This document shows, piece after piece, positions 35,295-44,382 of a DNA stretch of 64,000 bases. The number at the start of each line of letters is the position of its first letter. The stretch's first letter is position 1. Under the pieces are notes generated by a model. The model ran no database searches. It had not been told where the DNA came from and saw only the letters and a list, made by a program, of their open reading frames with translations. Both the position numbers and the translations under genes were made by a program. This DNA is from Lentilactobacillus otakiensis DSM 19908 = JCM 15040 (GTDB lineage: Bacteria > Bacillota > Bacilli > Lactobacillales > Lactobacillaceae), in NCBI RefSeq assembly GCF_001434145.1, contig NZ_AZED01000020.1:1545-65544 (forward strand). The letters run 5' to 3'.

Positions 35295-38099
35295 ATGCGA
35301 GTAAAAGATACATTAAACTTAGGCAAGACCAAGTTCAAGATGCGCGGTAATCTTCCCGTTAAAGAAGTCGAGCGTCAAAAGGCTTGGGAAGATAACGATG
35401 TTTATCAACAAAGACAAAAATTAAACGAGGGCAAACCAACATTTGTCCTTCATGATGGCCCTCCATATGCCAATGGTGACATTCACATGGGGCATGCATT
35501 GAACAAAATTTCTAAAGATATTATTGTTCGATACAAGTCAATGACTGGCTACCGCGCACCATACGTTCCAGGATGGGATACTCATGGATTACCAATCGAA
35601 CAAAAACTGACTCAAGCTGGTTATGATCGTAAAAAGATGTCAACCAATGATTTCCGTAAATTATGTCACGACTACGCTTTGAAGCAAGTTGAGCGTCAAA
35701 AAGAAGAGTTCAAACGTTTGGGTGTTTCAGGAGATTGGGACGATCCGTACTTAACATTGAAACCAGAATTTGAAGCTCAAGAAGTTCGCGTATTTGGTGC
35801 ATTTGCCAAACGAGGCCTGATTTACAAAGGTAAGAAACCAGTTTACTGGTCATGGTCATCAGAATCTGCACTTGCTGAAGCTGAAGTTGAGTATCATGAC
35901 ATTACCTCACCAACTGCATTTTATGGTGAGCACGTTGTGGATGGCAAAGGCGTTTTGGACAATGATACCTATATGGTTGTTTGGACGACGACACCTTGGA
36001 CTATTCCCGCTTCTGAAGGTATTACCGTAGACGCTGGATTTGATTATTCAGTTGTTCAACCGGAAGGCGAGACTAGAAAGTTTGTCATCGCAACCGAATT
36101 GGTCGACAAAGTAGCAGAACTGATTGGCTGGACAAATGTCAAAACTCTCAAAACAGTTAAAGGCCAAGATCTTGAGGGCGTTTTGGCTGAACATCCATTT
36201 GATCATAGCCGCAAATTATTAACGATGTTGGGCGATTTTGTGGACCTTGAAGAAGGTACCGGATTAGTCCATACCGCTCCTGGATATGGTGAAGATGACT
36301 TTAACATTGGCCGCAAATATGGTTTGGATATCTTTGCACCAGTTGATGATAAAGGTTATTTAACCAAAGAATCTGGTGAAGACTTTGCTGGCGTCTTCTA
36401 CGACGATGCCAACAAGATTGCCCTTGATAAATTAAAGGATGCCAATTTGTTGCTTCACTACATGCCATTGAAGCATAGTTACCCATTTGACTGGCGGACC
36501 AAAAAGCCAATCATCTTCCGGGCAACCCCACAGTGGTTCGCTTCAGTTGATAAGATTAAAGATGAAATTTTGAAATCATTGGATGATGTTAAATTCTTCC
36601 CTGATTGGGGAAAAGTTCGACTCGCCAACATGATCAAGAACCGTGGCGATTGGGTTATCTCACGTCAACGGGTTTGGGGTGTGCCACTACCAATCTTCTA
36701 TGGTGAAGATGGTGAAGCGATCATCACTGAAGAAACCGTGAACCACGTTGCTGATTTATTTGAAAAGTACGGTTCTGACATCTGGTTTGAAAAAGATGCC
36801 AAGGACCTGTTGCCAGATGGATTTACCAGCGAACATTCACCAAATGGCAAGTTCACCAAAGAAAATGACATCATGGATGTTTGGTTCGATTCAGGTTCAT
36901 CACATCAAGGCGTTCTTGCTGAACGAAAAGATTTAACCTACCCAGCTGATATGTACCTTGAAGGTTCAGATCAGTACCGTGGCTGGTTCAACTCAAGCTT
37001 GATTACCAGTGTTGCCGTTTCAGGTAAAGCACCATACAAACAAGTTGTTTCTCAAGGATTTACGCTCGATGGCAATGGTCATAAGATGAGCAAATCGCTT
37101 GGAAACACAATTGCACCAATCGACGTGATCAAGAAGATGGGTGCCGAAATTGTTCGCTTGTGGGTTACCTCTGTTGATTCATCAGCTGATGTTCGTGTAA
37201 GTACCGAAAACTTCGTCAAGATTTCGGATTCATACAAGAAGATCCGAAACACGATGCGGTTCTTGTTAGCCAACACAGCTGATTTTGATCCCAAGAAAAA
37301 CACAGTTGCCTTTGATGATTTGGAATCACAAGACCAATATATGTTGGTTCTCTTCAACAAATTCCTTTCCGAAACTAGAAGTTATATGGAAAAATATGAC
37401 TTCTTGGATTGGAACAAGAAGGTTGTTGAATTTATCACCAACGACTTATCCGCATTCTACTTGGATATTGCCAAAGATATTGTCTACATCGACAAGCAAG
37501 ACGGTCACAAACGTCGTTCAATGCAGACTGTGATGTACGAAATTACAGTTGGCTTGACCAAGCTGATGACCCCTGTTTTGCCTCATACCACTGAAGAAAT
37601 TTGGGGTTTCCTCCACGAACCTGAGGAATTTGTTCAATTGACCGATATTCCAGAACCAAAGAAGTATGATCATGATTCCGAAATTCTTGCCAACTGGACT
37701 AAATTCCGAAGTTACCGGGATGACGTTCTTAAGGTACTTGAAGAGGCCCGTGATGCCAAGAAGATTGGTAAGTCATCTGAAGCTGCTCTGACAATTTACG
37801 CAACCAGCGAAGTTGCTGATTTGATGAATAGTTTGAAGACTGATTTGGCAACTGTTTTGATGGTTTCACAACTGACTGTTAAAGACTTTACCGACGCACC
37901 TGATAACAGTACCAAATTTGACAGCGATGGATTAGCATTGTTAGTTGAGCCTGCTGAAGGCAAGACCTGTGAACGCTGCCGTTTGGTTCGTCAAGATGTT
38001 GGTGCTGACAGTGATTATCCAACATTCTGCAAGTCATGTGCTCAAATTGTCCGTGATCAATTCCCTGAAACCGCTGCTGAAGGCTTTGAAGAGAAGTAA
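35295..38099 (+). CDS. ileS: isoleucyl-tRNA synthetase
   Basis: 934 residues, class Ia. HIGH motif as HMGH (His64-His67) in [16 protein letters not shown], a CP1 editing domain (about 200-390), KMSKS at Lys597 in [10 protein letters not shown], and a C-terminal zinc site with CERC (Cys892, Cys895) and CKSC. It charges tRNA-Ile and edits valine. ATG at 35277 is in frame, but AAAGGAAG precedes ATG 35295 correctly. Controlled by the T-box 150 nt upstream. Confidence 0.96.
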   Translation: MRVKDTLNLGKTKFKMRGNLPVKEVERQKAWEDNDVYQQRQKLNEGKPTFVLHDGPPYANGDIHMGHALNKISKDIIVRYKSMTGYRAPYVPGWDTHGLPIEQKLTQAGYDRKKMSTNDFRKLCHDYALKQVERQKEEFKRLGVSGDWDDPYLTLKPEFEAQEVRVFGAFAKRGLIYKGKKPVYWSWSSESALAEAEVEYHDITSPTAFYGEHVVDGKGVLDNDTYMVVWTTTPWTIPASEGITVDAGFDYSVVQPEGETRKFVIATELVDKVAELIGWTNVKTLKTVKGQDLEGVLAEHPFDHSRKLLTMLGDFVDLEEGTGLVHTAPGYGEDDFNIGRKYGLDIFAPVDDKGYLTKESGEDFAGVFYDDANKIALDKLKDANLLLHYMPLKHSYPFDWRTKKPIIFRATPQWFASVDKIKDEILKSLDDVKFFPDWGKVRLANMIKNRGDWVISRQRVWGVPLPIFYGEDGEAIITEETVNHVADLFEKYGSDIWFEKDAKDLLPDGFTSEHSPNGKFTKENDIMDVWFDSGSSHQGVLAERKDLTYPADMYLEGSDQYRGWFNSSLITSVAVSGKAPYKQVVSQGFTLDGNGHKMSKSLGNTIAPIDVIKKMGAEIVRLWVTSVDSSADVRVSTENFVKISDSYKKIRNTMRFLLANTADFDPKKNTVAFDDLESQDQYMLVLFNKFLSETRSYMEKYDFLDWNKKVVEFITNDLSAFYLDIAKDIVYIDKQDGHKRRSMQTVMYEITVGLTKLMTPVLPHTTEEIWGFLHEPEEFVQLTDIPEPKKYDHDSEILANWTKFRSYRDDVLKVLEEARDAKKIGKSSEAALTIYATSEVADLMNSLKTDLATVLMVSQLTVKDFTDAPDNSTKFDSDGLALLVEPAEGKTCERCRLVRQDVGADSDYPTFCKSCAQIVRDQFPETAAEGFEEK

Positions 38100-38170
38100 T
38101 CACCCGTTTTCTATGATGATAATTTAAGATTCATCAAATTATGTTTCAATATTCATAATTAAACATTAAA

Positions 38171-38208
38171 ATGAGACTATGACTTAAAAGTTGTAGTCTT
38201 ATTTTTTG
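38171..38208 (+). terminator. ileS terminator
   Basis: Stem AGACTATGACT with AGTTGTAGTCT around AAA, then ATTTTTTG. One mismatch in an 11-bp stem. Confidence 0.75.
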
Positions 38209-38275
38209 TGCACTTAATCGAGATGTACGGGGAGCCCAGCTCGCTTTGGTACATTCTCATAGGAGGTAACCTAAT

Positions 38276-38485
38276 TTGCTTAAAGGAAAAATTAAATCTT
38301 ATAACCCACAAAACGCATTTGGATTCATCACGCAGGACAGCGGTGAGGATGATCTATTCTTCTTCAAGAATGCCTTTCCTGAAGATCAATACGGCACCAT
38401 TCAAATTGGCAAACCCGTTGAATATGTCGTGGTTCAAGGACAAAAGGGGCCACAGGCTGCCAAAGCCCATGTCACAGAAGACTAG
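38276..38485 (+). CDS. cold-shock-domain protein
   Basis: 69 residues, one cold-shock domain. RNP1 reads NAFGFITQ instead of the usual KGFGFI, and RNP2 reads DLFFFKNAF instead of VFVHFS, so it is a divergent Csp; the core aromatic residues are kept. It probably binds single-stranded RNA. TTG start with AGGAGG 8 bases upstream. Flanked by the ileS terminator and the Nudix gene. Confidence 0.85.
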   Translation: MLKGKIKSYNPQNAFGFITQDSGEDDLFFFKNAFPEDQYGTIQIGKPVEYVVVQGQKGPQAAKAHVTED

Positions 38486-38552
38486 CCGTCTTGATTGCAA
38501 TGGTTCGGCTTTATTTGTAAAATGATACTATTAACTAAAAAAGGTGATCGAG

Positions 38553-39095
38553 TTGGATTTTGAAGAAAAAGTAATTGGCAGCGAGAAAATTTACGATGGG
38601 GCAATTATTAACGTTGAAAAACAAACCGTTAAATTGCCGGATGGGCAAACCTCATTTCGAGAAATTGTTCATCATTCTGGTGCGGTCGGTATTCTGGCAC
38701 TTACCAGAGACAATAAAATTATTCTTGAAAAGCAATGGCGGGCACCTGCGAAGAAGGTCACCGTTGAGATTCCGGCGGGGAAGGTAGACGGCCGGGATGC
38801 CAATTTTCACGACACGGTCATTCGAGAACTCAACGAAGAAATCCGTTATGTTCCCAAAACAATTAAAGAGCTCTATGGTTTCTACTCCTCTGTCGGGTTT
38901 TCCGATGAATTCATGAAGCTGTACCTTGCTGAAGACTTGGAACCCGTCAAACACCAATTGCCACGGGATAAAGGGGAGTTTCTCGAAGTCTTCGAAAAGA
39001 CCATGCCCGAAGCATTACAAATGATTGCGGACGGCGACATTCAGGACGCAAAGACCATTACTGCCATTCAATATTGGCAATTAATGCAAAAGTAG
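38553..39095 (+). CDS. nudF: Nudix hydrolase, ADP-ribose pyrophosphatase type
   Basis: 180 residues. The NudF layout is present: an N-terminal dimerisation strand region, EKQWRAPAKKVTVEIPAGK, and FYSSVGFSDEFMKLYLAE near the end. The Nudix box is degenerate: GKVDGRD has Asp for the first Glu, there is one extra residue before RELNEE, and the G after EE is Arg (EEIRY). The REL-x-EE metal ligands remain, so activity is plausible. TTG at 38553 suits AAGGTGAT better than the GTG three codons upstream, which lies inside the ribosome site. Confidence 0.82.
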   Translation: MDFEEKVIGSEKIYDGAIINVEKQTVKLPDGQTSFREIVHHSGAVGILALTRDNKIILEKQWRAPAKKVTVEIPAGKVDGRDANFHDTVIRELNEEIRYVPKTIKELYGFYSSVGFSDEFMKLYLAEDLEPVKHQLPRDKGEFLEVFEKTMPEALQMIADGDIQDAKTITAIQYWQLMQK

Positions 39096-39108
39096 GTGAC
39101 CATTTAAT

Positions 39109-39438
39109 TTGGCGATCGATGATAATAAAAAGGATGACGGCAAGCCGTTAACCCGAGAGCAATATCGAAAATTAAAGCTTCAACAAGAAGAAGACTTTGA
39201 GGCCCGCGATAAACGTCGGGTTCAAGTCGAACGCGAATATGCAAGAAAACACCAACAGGAAGGGCCTGAAGCAGAACCTGAACCTCAGGCAACCACGCGG
39301 ACACACGAGAACATTAATCCCGCTGACGATTTCAAAACACCACGCTGGCACCGGATTAACCGCAAACTGAATTGGACAATCACAATCCTGATATTACTGA
39401 TGGTGATCGTCTTTTTAGTGTTGTTTTTTGTAAATTAA
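39109..39438 (+). CDS. uncharacterised small membrane-anchored protein
   Basis: 109 residues. The first 80 are strongly charged, with a helical R/K/E/Q-rich segment (EQYRKLKLQQEEDFEARDK) and a Glu/Pro-rich stretch. One C-terminal TM (about 88-108, ITILILLMVIVFLVLFF) ends two residues before the stop. This is a tail-anchored topology. I recognise no domain. TTG start with AGGTGACC upstream; 13 nt after nudF and 11 nt before mtnN, so part of one operon. Confidence 0.7.
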   Translation: MAIDDNKKDDGKPLTREQYRKLKLQQEEDFEARDKRRVQVEREYARKHQQEGPEAEPEPQATTRTHENINPADDFKTPRWHRINRKLNWTITILILLMVIVFLVLFFVN

Positions 39439-39449
39439 GGAGAAATTGA

Positions 39450-40139
39450 ATGACTTACGGAATTATTTGTGCAATGGACGAAGAATTGGCGATCCTCAAG
39501 GATGCCCTTTCTGATGAAAAAACTAAACATTATGGCAATGCCGAATACTATCTTGGGACAATTCATGGCCAAACTTTGGTCATCGTCAAGTCTGGCATTG
39601 GCAAAGTGCAGGCCGGCATTACAACGTCAACACTGATTAATGAATTTCACGTTGATGCTGTGATTAATTCTGGTTCTGCCGGTGGAATTGGTGAAGGATT
39701 ATCCGTCGGTGACATTGTCGTTTCAACCGAGACGGCTTATCATGATGTCGATGTGACCACCTCAGGGTACAAGATGGGGCAACTGCCAGGCTTTCCGGCG
39801 CGTTTTCCAGCCTCACCTGAACTTGCCGATAAGATTATCAACGCTGCCAAACAAAGCGGCGTGACTGCCCACAAAGGGCTAATTGTTTCTGGTGACCAAT
39901 TTATCGCTGATTCTAATAAAATTGCTGAAATTAAGCATCACTTCCCCGATGCATTATGTTCTGAAATGGAAGGGGCAGCGGTTGGACAGGTCGCTTACCA
40001 AAACAAGGTGCCATATGCGGTGATTCGGGCTATGTCCGACGTTGGTGATGAAGAAGCTGAAATCAGTTTTGACAAATTTATTATTACTGCCGGCAAAAAG
40101 TCCGGTCAAATGTTGATTGACCTCTTTAAGAACGAGTGA
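39450..40139 (+). CDS. mtnN: 5'-methylthioadenosine/S-adenosylhomocysteine nucleosidase
   Basis: 229 residues. Nucleoside phosphorylase-like fold with GIICAMDEELAIL at the start, INSGSAGGIGEGLSVGDIVVS, and the purine site SEMEGAAVGQVAY with catalytic Glu, then IRAMSDVGDEEA with catalytic Asp. It splits adenine from MTA and SAH, recycling methionine and relieving methyltransferase inhibition. AAGGAG site. Ten nt later the cysteine desulfurase begins. Confidence 0.94.
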   Translation: MTYGIICAMDEELAILKDALSDEKTKHYGNAEYYLGTIHGQTLVIVKSGIGKVQAGITTSTLINEFHVDAVINSGSAGGIGEGLSVGDIVVSTETAYHDVDVTTSGYKMGQLPGFPARFPASPELADKIINAAKQSGVTAHKGLIVSGDQFIADSNKIAEIKHHFPDALCSEMEGAAVGQVAYQNKVPYAVIRAMSDVGDEEAEISFDKFIITAGKKSGQMLIDLFKNE

Positions 40140-40157
40140 ATTTAGGGAGTGAAAATA

Positions 40158-41321
40158 GTGAAAGAGATATATCTTGATAATGCTGCAACCACGCCAGTTT
40201 CTGACGAGGTTTACACGGAATTGATGGACAAGTACAAAAATATTTATGGAAATGCCTCCACGCTATATGGATTGGGTCGTGAGTCCAAAGCGATCATGGA
40301 AAATTCCCGTGATATCATTGCCAAAAGTATTAATGCCGATCCTGATGACATTGTCTTTACCAGTGGCGGGTCTGAAAGTGACAATACGGCAATTACCCAA
40401 ACCGCCATTGCCCGCAAATCACTTGGTAACCATATCATTACAACGGCAATTGAACATGAAGCCGTTTTAAGGCCCTGTGAGGCACTTGAGAAGATGGGCT
40501 TCAGAGTTACTTACTTGCCAGTAGATGAGTACGGAAACATCTCTCTAGACGATTTTAAGGCTGCCTTGGACGATGACACGATCCTGGTTTCGATTATGAC
40601 TGGGAACAATGAGGTTGGTTCTATCATGCCGATTCACGAAATTGGCGAAATCTTGAAGGATCATCAAGCCTGGTTCCATACTGATGCTGTTCAAGCTTAT
40701 GGTTTGTTGGACATCGATGTTGAACGCGACCATATTGATATGTTGTCAACGTCAGCGCACAAGATTAACGGTCCCAAGATGATTGGGTTCCTGTATCGCC
40801 GTAAAGGGGTTAATTTCCCGAGCCTGATTAAGGGCGGCGATCAGGAAGAAAAACGGCGGGCCGGTACTGAAAATGTCCCAGCAATTGCCGGGTTTGCCAA
40901 AGCAGTTGAGACGATTACTACCGAAGAAAAGGCACACCGTCAAGAAAAGTATTTAAAATTCAAACACCATATCGCAGACAAACTGAAGGCTAATGGGGTT
41001 GAATTCGAAATCAATGGCCGAATTACTGAGGATAACCTCAACCATGTGTTTAATATTTGGCTTAAAGGTATCTCAACCTATGTCATGCAGACTAATTTGG
41101 ATTTGGCAGGCATTGCGGTTTCCGGTGGTTCGGCATGTACGGCCGGCAGCATTGAGCCTTCTCACGTATTAGTTGCCATGTATGGCAAGGACAGCCCAAG
41201 AATAAGCGAGTCGATCAGAATCAGTTTTGGGCGGTATAATACAATTGAGGACTTGGATAAATTGGTAGATGCAATTACCAAGATTGTTAACCGGGTCAAA
41301 AACAAGGGGGTAAAGATGTAA
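40158..41321 (+). CDS. iscS: cysteine desulfurase (IscS/NifS family)
   Basis: 387 residues, PLP-dependent. YLDNAATTP start, TGNNEVGSIMP, the PLP lysine Lys202 in TSAHKINGPKMIGFLY, and the catalytic Cys327 in SGGSACTAGS on the mobile loop. It gives persulfide sulfur, most likely to MnmA for tRNA 2-thiouridine; mnmA is 10.7 kb downstream here. A GTG nine bases earlier is in frame; GGGAG is better spaced for the GTG at 40158. It overlaps DUF1831 by one base. Confidence 0.92.
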   Translation: MKEIYLDNAATTPVSDEVYTELMDKYKNIYGNASTLYGLGRESKAIMENSRDIIAKSINADPDDIVFTSGGSESDNTAITQTAIARKSLGNHIITTAIEHEAVLRPCEALEKMGFRVTYLPVDEYGNISLDDFKAALDDDTILVSIMTGNNEVGSIMPIHEIGEILKDHQAWFHTDAVQAYGLLDIDVERDHIDMLSTSAHKINGPKMIGFLYRRKGVNFPSLIKGGDQEEKRRAGTENVPAIAGFAKAVETITTEEKAHRQEKYLKFKHHIADKLKANGVEFEINGRITEDNLNHVFNIWLKGISTYVMQTNLDLAGIAVSGGSACTAGSIEPSHVLVAMYGKDSPRISESIRISFGRYNTIEDLDKLVDAITKIVNRVKNKGVKM

Positions 41322-41665
41322 TGGCATTTGCAAAGACAGGTAAGGTCAACGGTGATGATACGGTTTATGAACTGCATGATAACGTTAAACGCTTCACACT
41401 GCGGGATTTAGGATTTACTGAAGGAAAGACAGGCGTCTTTTCGTTGGAAAAATCATTGGATCCAACCTCACCATATAATGCAAATTATAAATTTAAAATG
41501 AAGGTTGATAAGGATTTAAGTGGCTTCAGAATGGCAATTACCACAGGTAACGGCCTGGAAAAAGTCAACATCTTCAATAATCCGGATACTCAACCAAGTG
41601 TTGATCAATATCAGTTTATTATTAATGATTTGATTGATAGAGATGTGATAAAGCGCAGAGTGTGA
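41321..41665 (+). CDS. DUF1831 protein
   Basis: 114 residues, soluble. Matches the DUF1831 family of lactobacilli (FAKTGKVNGDDTVYELHDN at the start) which is regularly found between the cysteine desulfurase and mnmA. Role unknown, perhaps sulfur transfer. TAATG overlap with iscS. The last codons AGA GTG TGA are the first bases of repeat copy B, so the C-terminus RRV is partly repeat-encoded. Confidence 0.85.
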   Translation: MAFAKTGKVNGDDTVYELHDNVKRFTLRDLGFTEGKTGVFSLEKSLDPTSPYNANYKFKMKVDKDLSGFRMAITTGNGLEKVNIFNNPDTQPSVDQYQFIINDLIDRDVIKRRV

Positions 41666-41820
41666 CAAAGACCGGGTGTCCCCGGAGTGTAAGACAGAAA
41701 GCCTAAGGGTGAGCGGTTCTGGCTCATCCTTAGGCATTCTGTCTTACGCAGTAGGGGCAGGTCTGCCGCCAAGTAGGCTAGGCAGGCTTTCAGCCGGCCG
41801 TCGGAACACGTTTCCGCTAG
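41657..41820 (+). repeat. composite intergenic repeat, copy B with long hairpin
   Basis: It starts CAGAGTGTGACAAAG, whose TGA is the DUF1831 stop. A CCGGG/CCCGG hairpin follows, then a 26-bp inverted repeat (41689-41714 with 41722-41747, loop GGTTCTG, one mismatch and one wobble), a GGCA/TGCC hairpin, and AAGTAGGCTAGGCAGGC...CAGCCGGCCGTCGGAACACGTTTCC shared with copy A in two blocks. The long hairpin is absent from copies A and C. No credible ORF. Confidence 0.8.
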
Positions 41821-41923
41821 AGAAAATGTATCTTGAATCAAACATTCAATACAAAACAATCCCACAAATTCAGCACTGAAAAAGCTCTCCGTCAACACAG
41901 ACCAACAAACAACCCCCACCCAA

Positions 41924-41960
41924 CAGCCCCGAACTTCTCCCAAGTTCCGAGCTGTTTTTT
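41924..41960 (+). terminator. terminator after the repeat B region
   Basis: Stem CAGCcCcGAACTT with AAGTTCcGaGCTG, loop CTCCC, then TTTTTT. It ends the csp/nudF-DUF1831 transcript 258 nt after DUF1831. Between repeat B and this hairpin lies an A/C-rich, G-poor tract (41837-41925) without genes. Confidence 0.75.
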
Positions 41961-41969
41961 GATTTAACA

Positions 41970-41998
41970 TTGACACAACCATGTAAAAGCGATAAATT
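41970..41998 (+). promoter_or_regulatory. promoter of first branched-chain aminotransferase
   Basis: Consensus -35 TTGACA (41970-41975), 17-bp spacer, TAAATT (41993-41998). It leaves a leader of about 155 nt. Confidence 0.65.
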
Positions 41999-42072
41999 AG
42001 ACATTAATTAAGATATGATGATAAACGGATAAGTAATGATCTTATGAACAACTCAGAGTTTCACGTTCGTCG

Positions 42073-42130
42073 GGTGATTTCTTACATATCTGAATTGTAG
42101 AAACCATACTTAGTTACAACGCTTATCACC
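42073..42130 (+). promoter_or_regulatory. structured 5' leader of first aminotransferase gene
   Basis: GGTGAT (42073-42078) pairs with ATCACC (42125-42130), enclosing TTCTTACA/TGTAGAA (42079-42102). No T-box core and no terminator follow. It could be a protein-binding or attenuation structure; function is inference. Confidence 0.35.
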
Positions 42131-42164
42131 TGCTTAATCAATATTTTAAGGAGGACACATATAC

Positions 42165-43190
42165 ATGGCAAAACAAAAGTTAGAAGATTTAGATTGGACC
42201 AACCTTGGTTTCGCGTATCGTGATTTACCATACAGTTACAACGAGGAATTTAAGGATGGCAAATGGCAAAATGGTGGCTTAACCACTGATTCAACCTTGA
42301 CCTTCAACGAGGCGGCTGAAGAATTACATTATGGCCAAGAAGTTTTTGAAGGCATGAAGGCATATCGCACTAAGGACGGCGAAATTCAACTGTTCCGTCC
42401 GGATATGAATGCCAAACGTTTCACTAATTCGGCCAAGCGGTTAGTTATGGAACAGTATCCCGAAGACAAATTTGTAGAAGCCGTTAAAGAAGTTGTCAAG
42501 GCTAACGCTGATTTTGTTCCACCTTATGGATCAGGCGGTTCACTTTACATTCGTCCTTTCATGGTCGGGACTGAACCACTGGTAGGCGTTTCACCTTCAT
42601 CAACCTATACGTTCCACATTTATGCGACTCCGGTTGGTGCTTACATTAAAGGCCTGCATCCAATGCCATACATGGTCAGTAAGTATGACCGTGCTGCTTA
42701 CGCTGGAACTGGACAGGCCAAGACAGCTGGTAATTATGCCGGCAGTCTGTTAGCAGCCAAGGAAGCTAAAGATAACGGTTTTGCCGGTGAACTTTACTTG
42801 GATCCTCGCCAACATAAATACATCGATGAGTTTGGTGGTGCCAACTTCTACGCTATTGGTAAGGACGGTAAATTCTATACACCAAAGTCGCATTCAATCC
42901 TGCCTTCAATTACGAAGAAGTCAATCTTGCAAATCGCCAAAGACTTAGGATTAGATCCATCTGAAACCAACATTGACGTCAATGACCTCGATGAATACAC
43001 TGAGGCCGGTGCGATGGGAACTGCTGCTGTTATTTCACCAGTTGGTTCACTCACTAACAACGGTAAGAAGCACGTCTTTTATAGTGAAACTGAACCAGGT
43101 CCTGTTACTCAAAAATTGTATGATACATTATTTGGAATCCAATCCGGAGATGTTGAAGATAAATACGGCTGGGTCGTTCCAGTTAAGTAA
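42165..43190 (+). CDS. ilvE: branched-chain amino acid aminotransferase (copy 1)
   Basis: 341 residues, class IV PLP aminotransferase. Family features: LHYGQEVFEGMKAYRTKDG, LFRPDMNAKR, the PLP lysine Lys186 in GTGQAKTAGNYAGSL, and EAGAMGTAAVISPVG near the end. It interconverts Leu/Ile/Val with their keto acids. In lactobacilli it mainly starts amino-acid catabolism toward flavour acids. Own promoter, AAGGAGGA site and own terminator. Copy 2 follows at 43344. Confidence 0.92.
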   Translation: MAKQKLEDLDWTNLGFAYRDLPYSYNEEFKDGKWQNGGLTTDSTLTFNEAAEELHYGQEVFEGMKAYRTKDGEIQLFRPDMNAKRFTNSAKRLVMEQYPEDKFVEAVKEVVKANADFVPPYGSGGSLYIRPFMVGTEPLVGVSPSSTYTFHIYATPVGAYIKGLHPMPYMVSKYDRAAYAGTGQAKTAGNYAGSLLAAKEAKDNGFAGELYLDPRQHKYIDEFGGANFYAIGKDGKFYTPKSHSILPSITKKSILQIAKDLGLDPSETNIDVNDLDEYTEAGAMGTAAVISPVGSLTNNGKKHVFYSETEPGPVTQKLYDTLFGIQSGDVEDKYGWVVPVK

Positions 43191-43194
43191 ACTT

Positions 43195-43232
43195 AAAAAG
43201 TTGGTAGTCGCAAGTGCGATGCCAACTTTTTT
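43195..43232 (+). terminator. terminator of first aminotransferase gene
   Basis: Stem AAAAAGTTGG...TCGCA with TGCGA...CCAACTTTTTT, followed by TTG. Strong hairpin with U-run. Confidence 0.9.
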
Positions 43233-43256
43233 GCTTTCAAATCTATTTAATTGCAA

Positions 43257-43285
43257 TTGACATTTTTCCTGCCAAACATTAGAAT
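43257..43285 (+). promoter_or_regulatory. promoter of second aminotransferase gene
   Basis: TTGACA (43257-43262), 17-bp spacer, TAGAAT (43280-43285): near-consensus. Leader of about 50 nt. Confidence 0.75.
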
Positions 43286-43343
43286 ATTAGAAATTGGTTA
43301 GACCGATTACAACTACTTACTACATATCCTCAGGAGGGACACT

Positions 43344-44381
43344 ATGGCAAAAGCAAAACCGGCAACAGAAATTGATTGGGAAAACTTGGGCTTTAACTAT
43401 ATGGATTTACCGTATCGTTTCTTAGCACATTACCAAGACGGCAAATGGGACGAAGGTCAATTAACCGAAGATGGGACCTTGCACATCAGTGAAGGCTCAA
43501 CGAGTCTTCATTATGGACAAGCGGATTTTGAGGGATTGAAAGCTTATCGCACTAAGGATGGCAACATCAACCTCTTCAGACCGGATCAAAACGCCAAACG
43601 GATGACAAAATCCTGCGCCCGCTTATTGATGCCGGCATTTCCGGAAGACAAATTTGTGGCAGCGGTCAAAAAAGTGGTTGCTGCCAACGCTGATTATGTG
43701 CCACCATATGGAACTGGCGGTACCTTATATCTGCGTCCATTGATGATTGGTGTTGGTGGCAATATAGGCGTTCACCCGGCCCAAGAATACATCTTTACAA
43801 TTTTTGCGATGCCAGTAGGCGCTTACTATAAAGGCGGCCTCAAGCCAACCAATTTCACCACTTCTTACTATGATCGCGCTGCACCTCATGGGACAGGTCA
43901 GAGTAAGGTTGGTGGCAACTATGGTGGTAGCCTGTTACCAGGTGACGAGGCTCATAAAGCCGGTTACTCGGACGTGATCTATCTGGATCCAGCAACCCAC
44001 ACAAAAATTGAAGAGGCCGGTTCGGCCAACTTCTTCGGGATTACCGCTGACAATGAATTTGTAACGCCCAAATCCGATTCCATTCTGCCAAGTATCACCA
44101 AATACTCACTGCTGTATCTGGCTGAAAATCGGCTGGGATTAAAACCAGTTCAAGGTGATGTTTTCATTGACGATTTAGATCGATTTGAAGAAGCCGGTGC
44201 GATGGGAACGGCTGCAGTCATCGCACCGATTGGTGGGATTGAATACAAAGATAAACTGCACGTCTTTTATAGTGAAACCGAAGTGGCACCAATTACCAAG
44301 AAACTTTATAACGAATTAACTGGGATCCAGTTTGGGGATGTTGAAGCCCCCGAGGGTTGGATTCAGAAGGTTGAAGTATAG
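43344..44381 (+). CDS. branched-chain amino acid aminotransferase (copy 2)
   Basis: 345 residues, clearly paralogous to copy 1 with roughly half of the residues identical by eye, so an old duplication. Shared LHYGQ, FEGLKAYRTKDGN, LFRPDQNAKR; PLP lysine Lys188 in GTGQSKVGGNYGGSLL; EEAGAMGTAAVIAPIGG. The substrate-side loop differs (MIGVGGNIGVHPAQE versus MVGTEPLVGVSPSS), which suggests different substrate preference. Own strong promoter. No terminator with a U-run lies before hisK, so read-through into hisK is possible. Confidence 0.9.
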   Translation: MAKAKPATEIDWENLGFNYMDLPYRFLAHYQDGKWDEGQLTEDGTLHISEGSTSLHYGQADFEGLKAYRTKDGNINLFRPDQNAKRMTKSCARLLMPAFPEDKFVAAVKKVVAANADYVPPYGTGGTLYLRPLMIGVGGNIGVHPAQEYIFTIFAMPVGAYYKGGLKPTNFTTSYYDRAAPHGTGQSKVGGNYGGSLLPGDEAHKAGYSDVIYLDPATHTKIEEAGSANFFGITADNEFVTPKSDSILPSITKYSLLYLAENRLGLKPVQGDVFIDDLDRFEEAGAMGTAAVIAPIGGIEYKDKLHVFYSETEVAPITKKLYNELTGIQFGDVEAPEGWIQKVEV

Positions 44382-44382
44382 A

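Noticed and set aside
41676-41879. 67-codon frame over repeat B
   Set aside because: It runs through the 26-bp hairpin and has no ribosome site; repeat structure explains the sequence.
42000-42160. T-box or known riboswitch in the leader of the first aminotransferase gene
   Set aside because: No GGTGG-ACC-CG core and no terminator/antiterminator pair before the gene; only a simple stem is visible.
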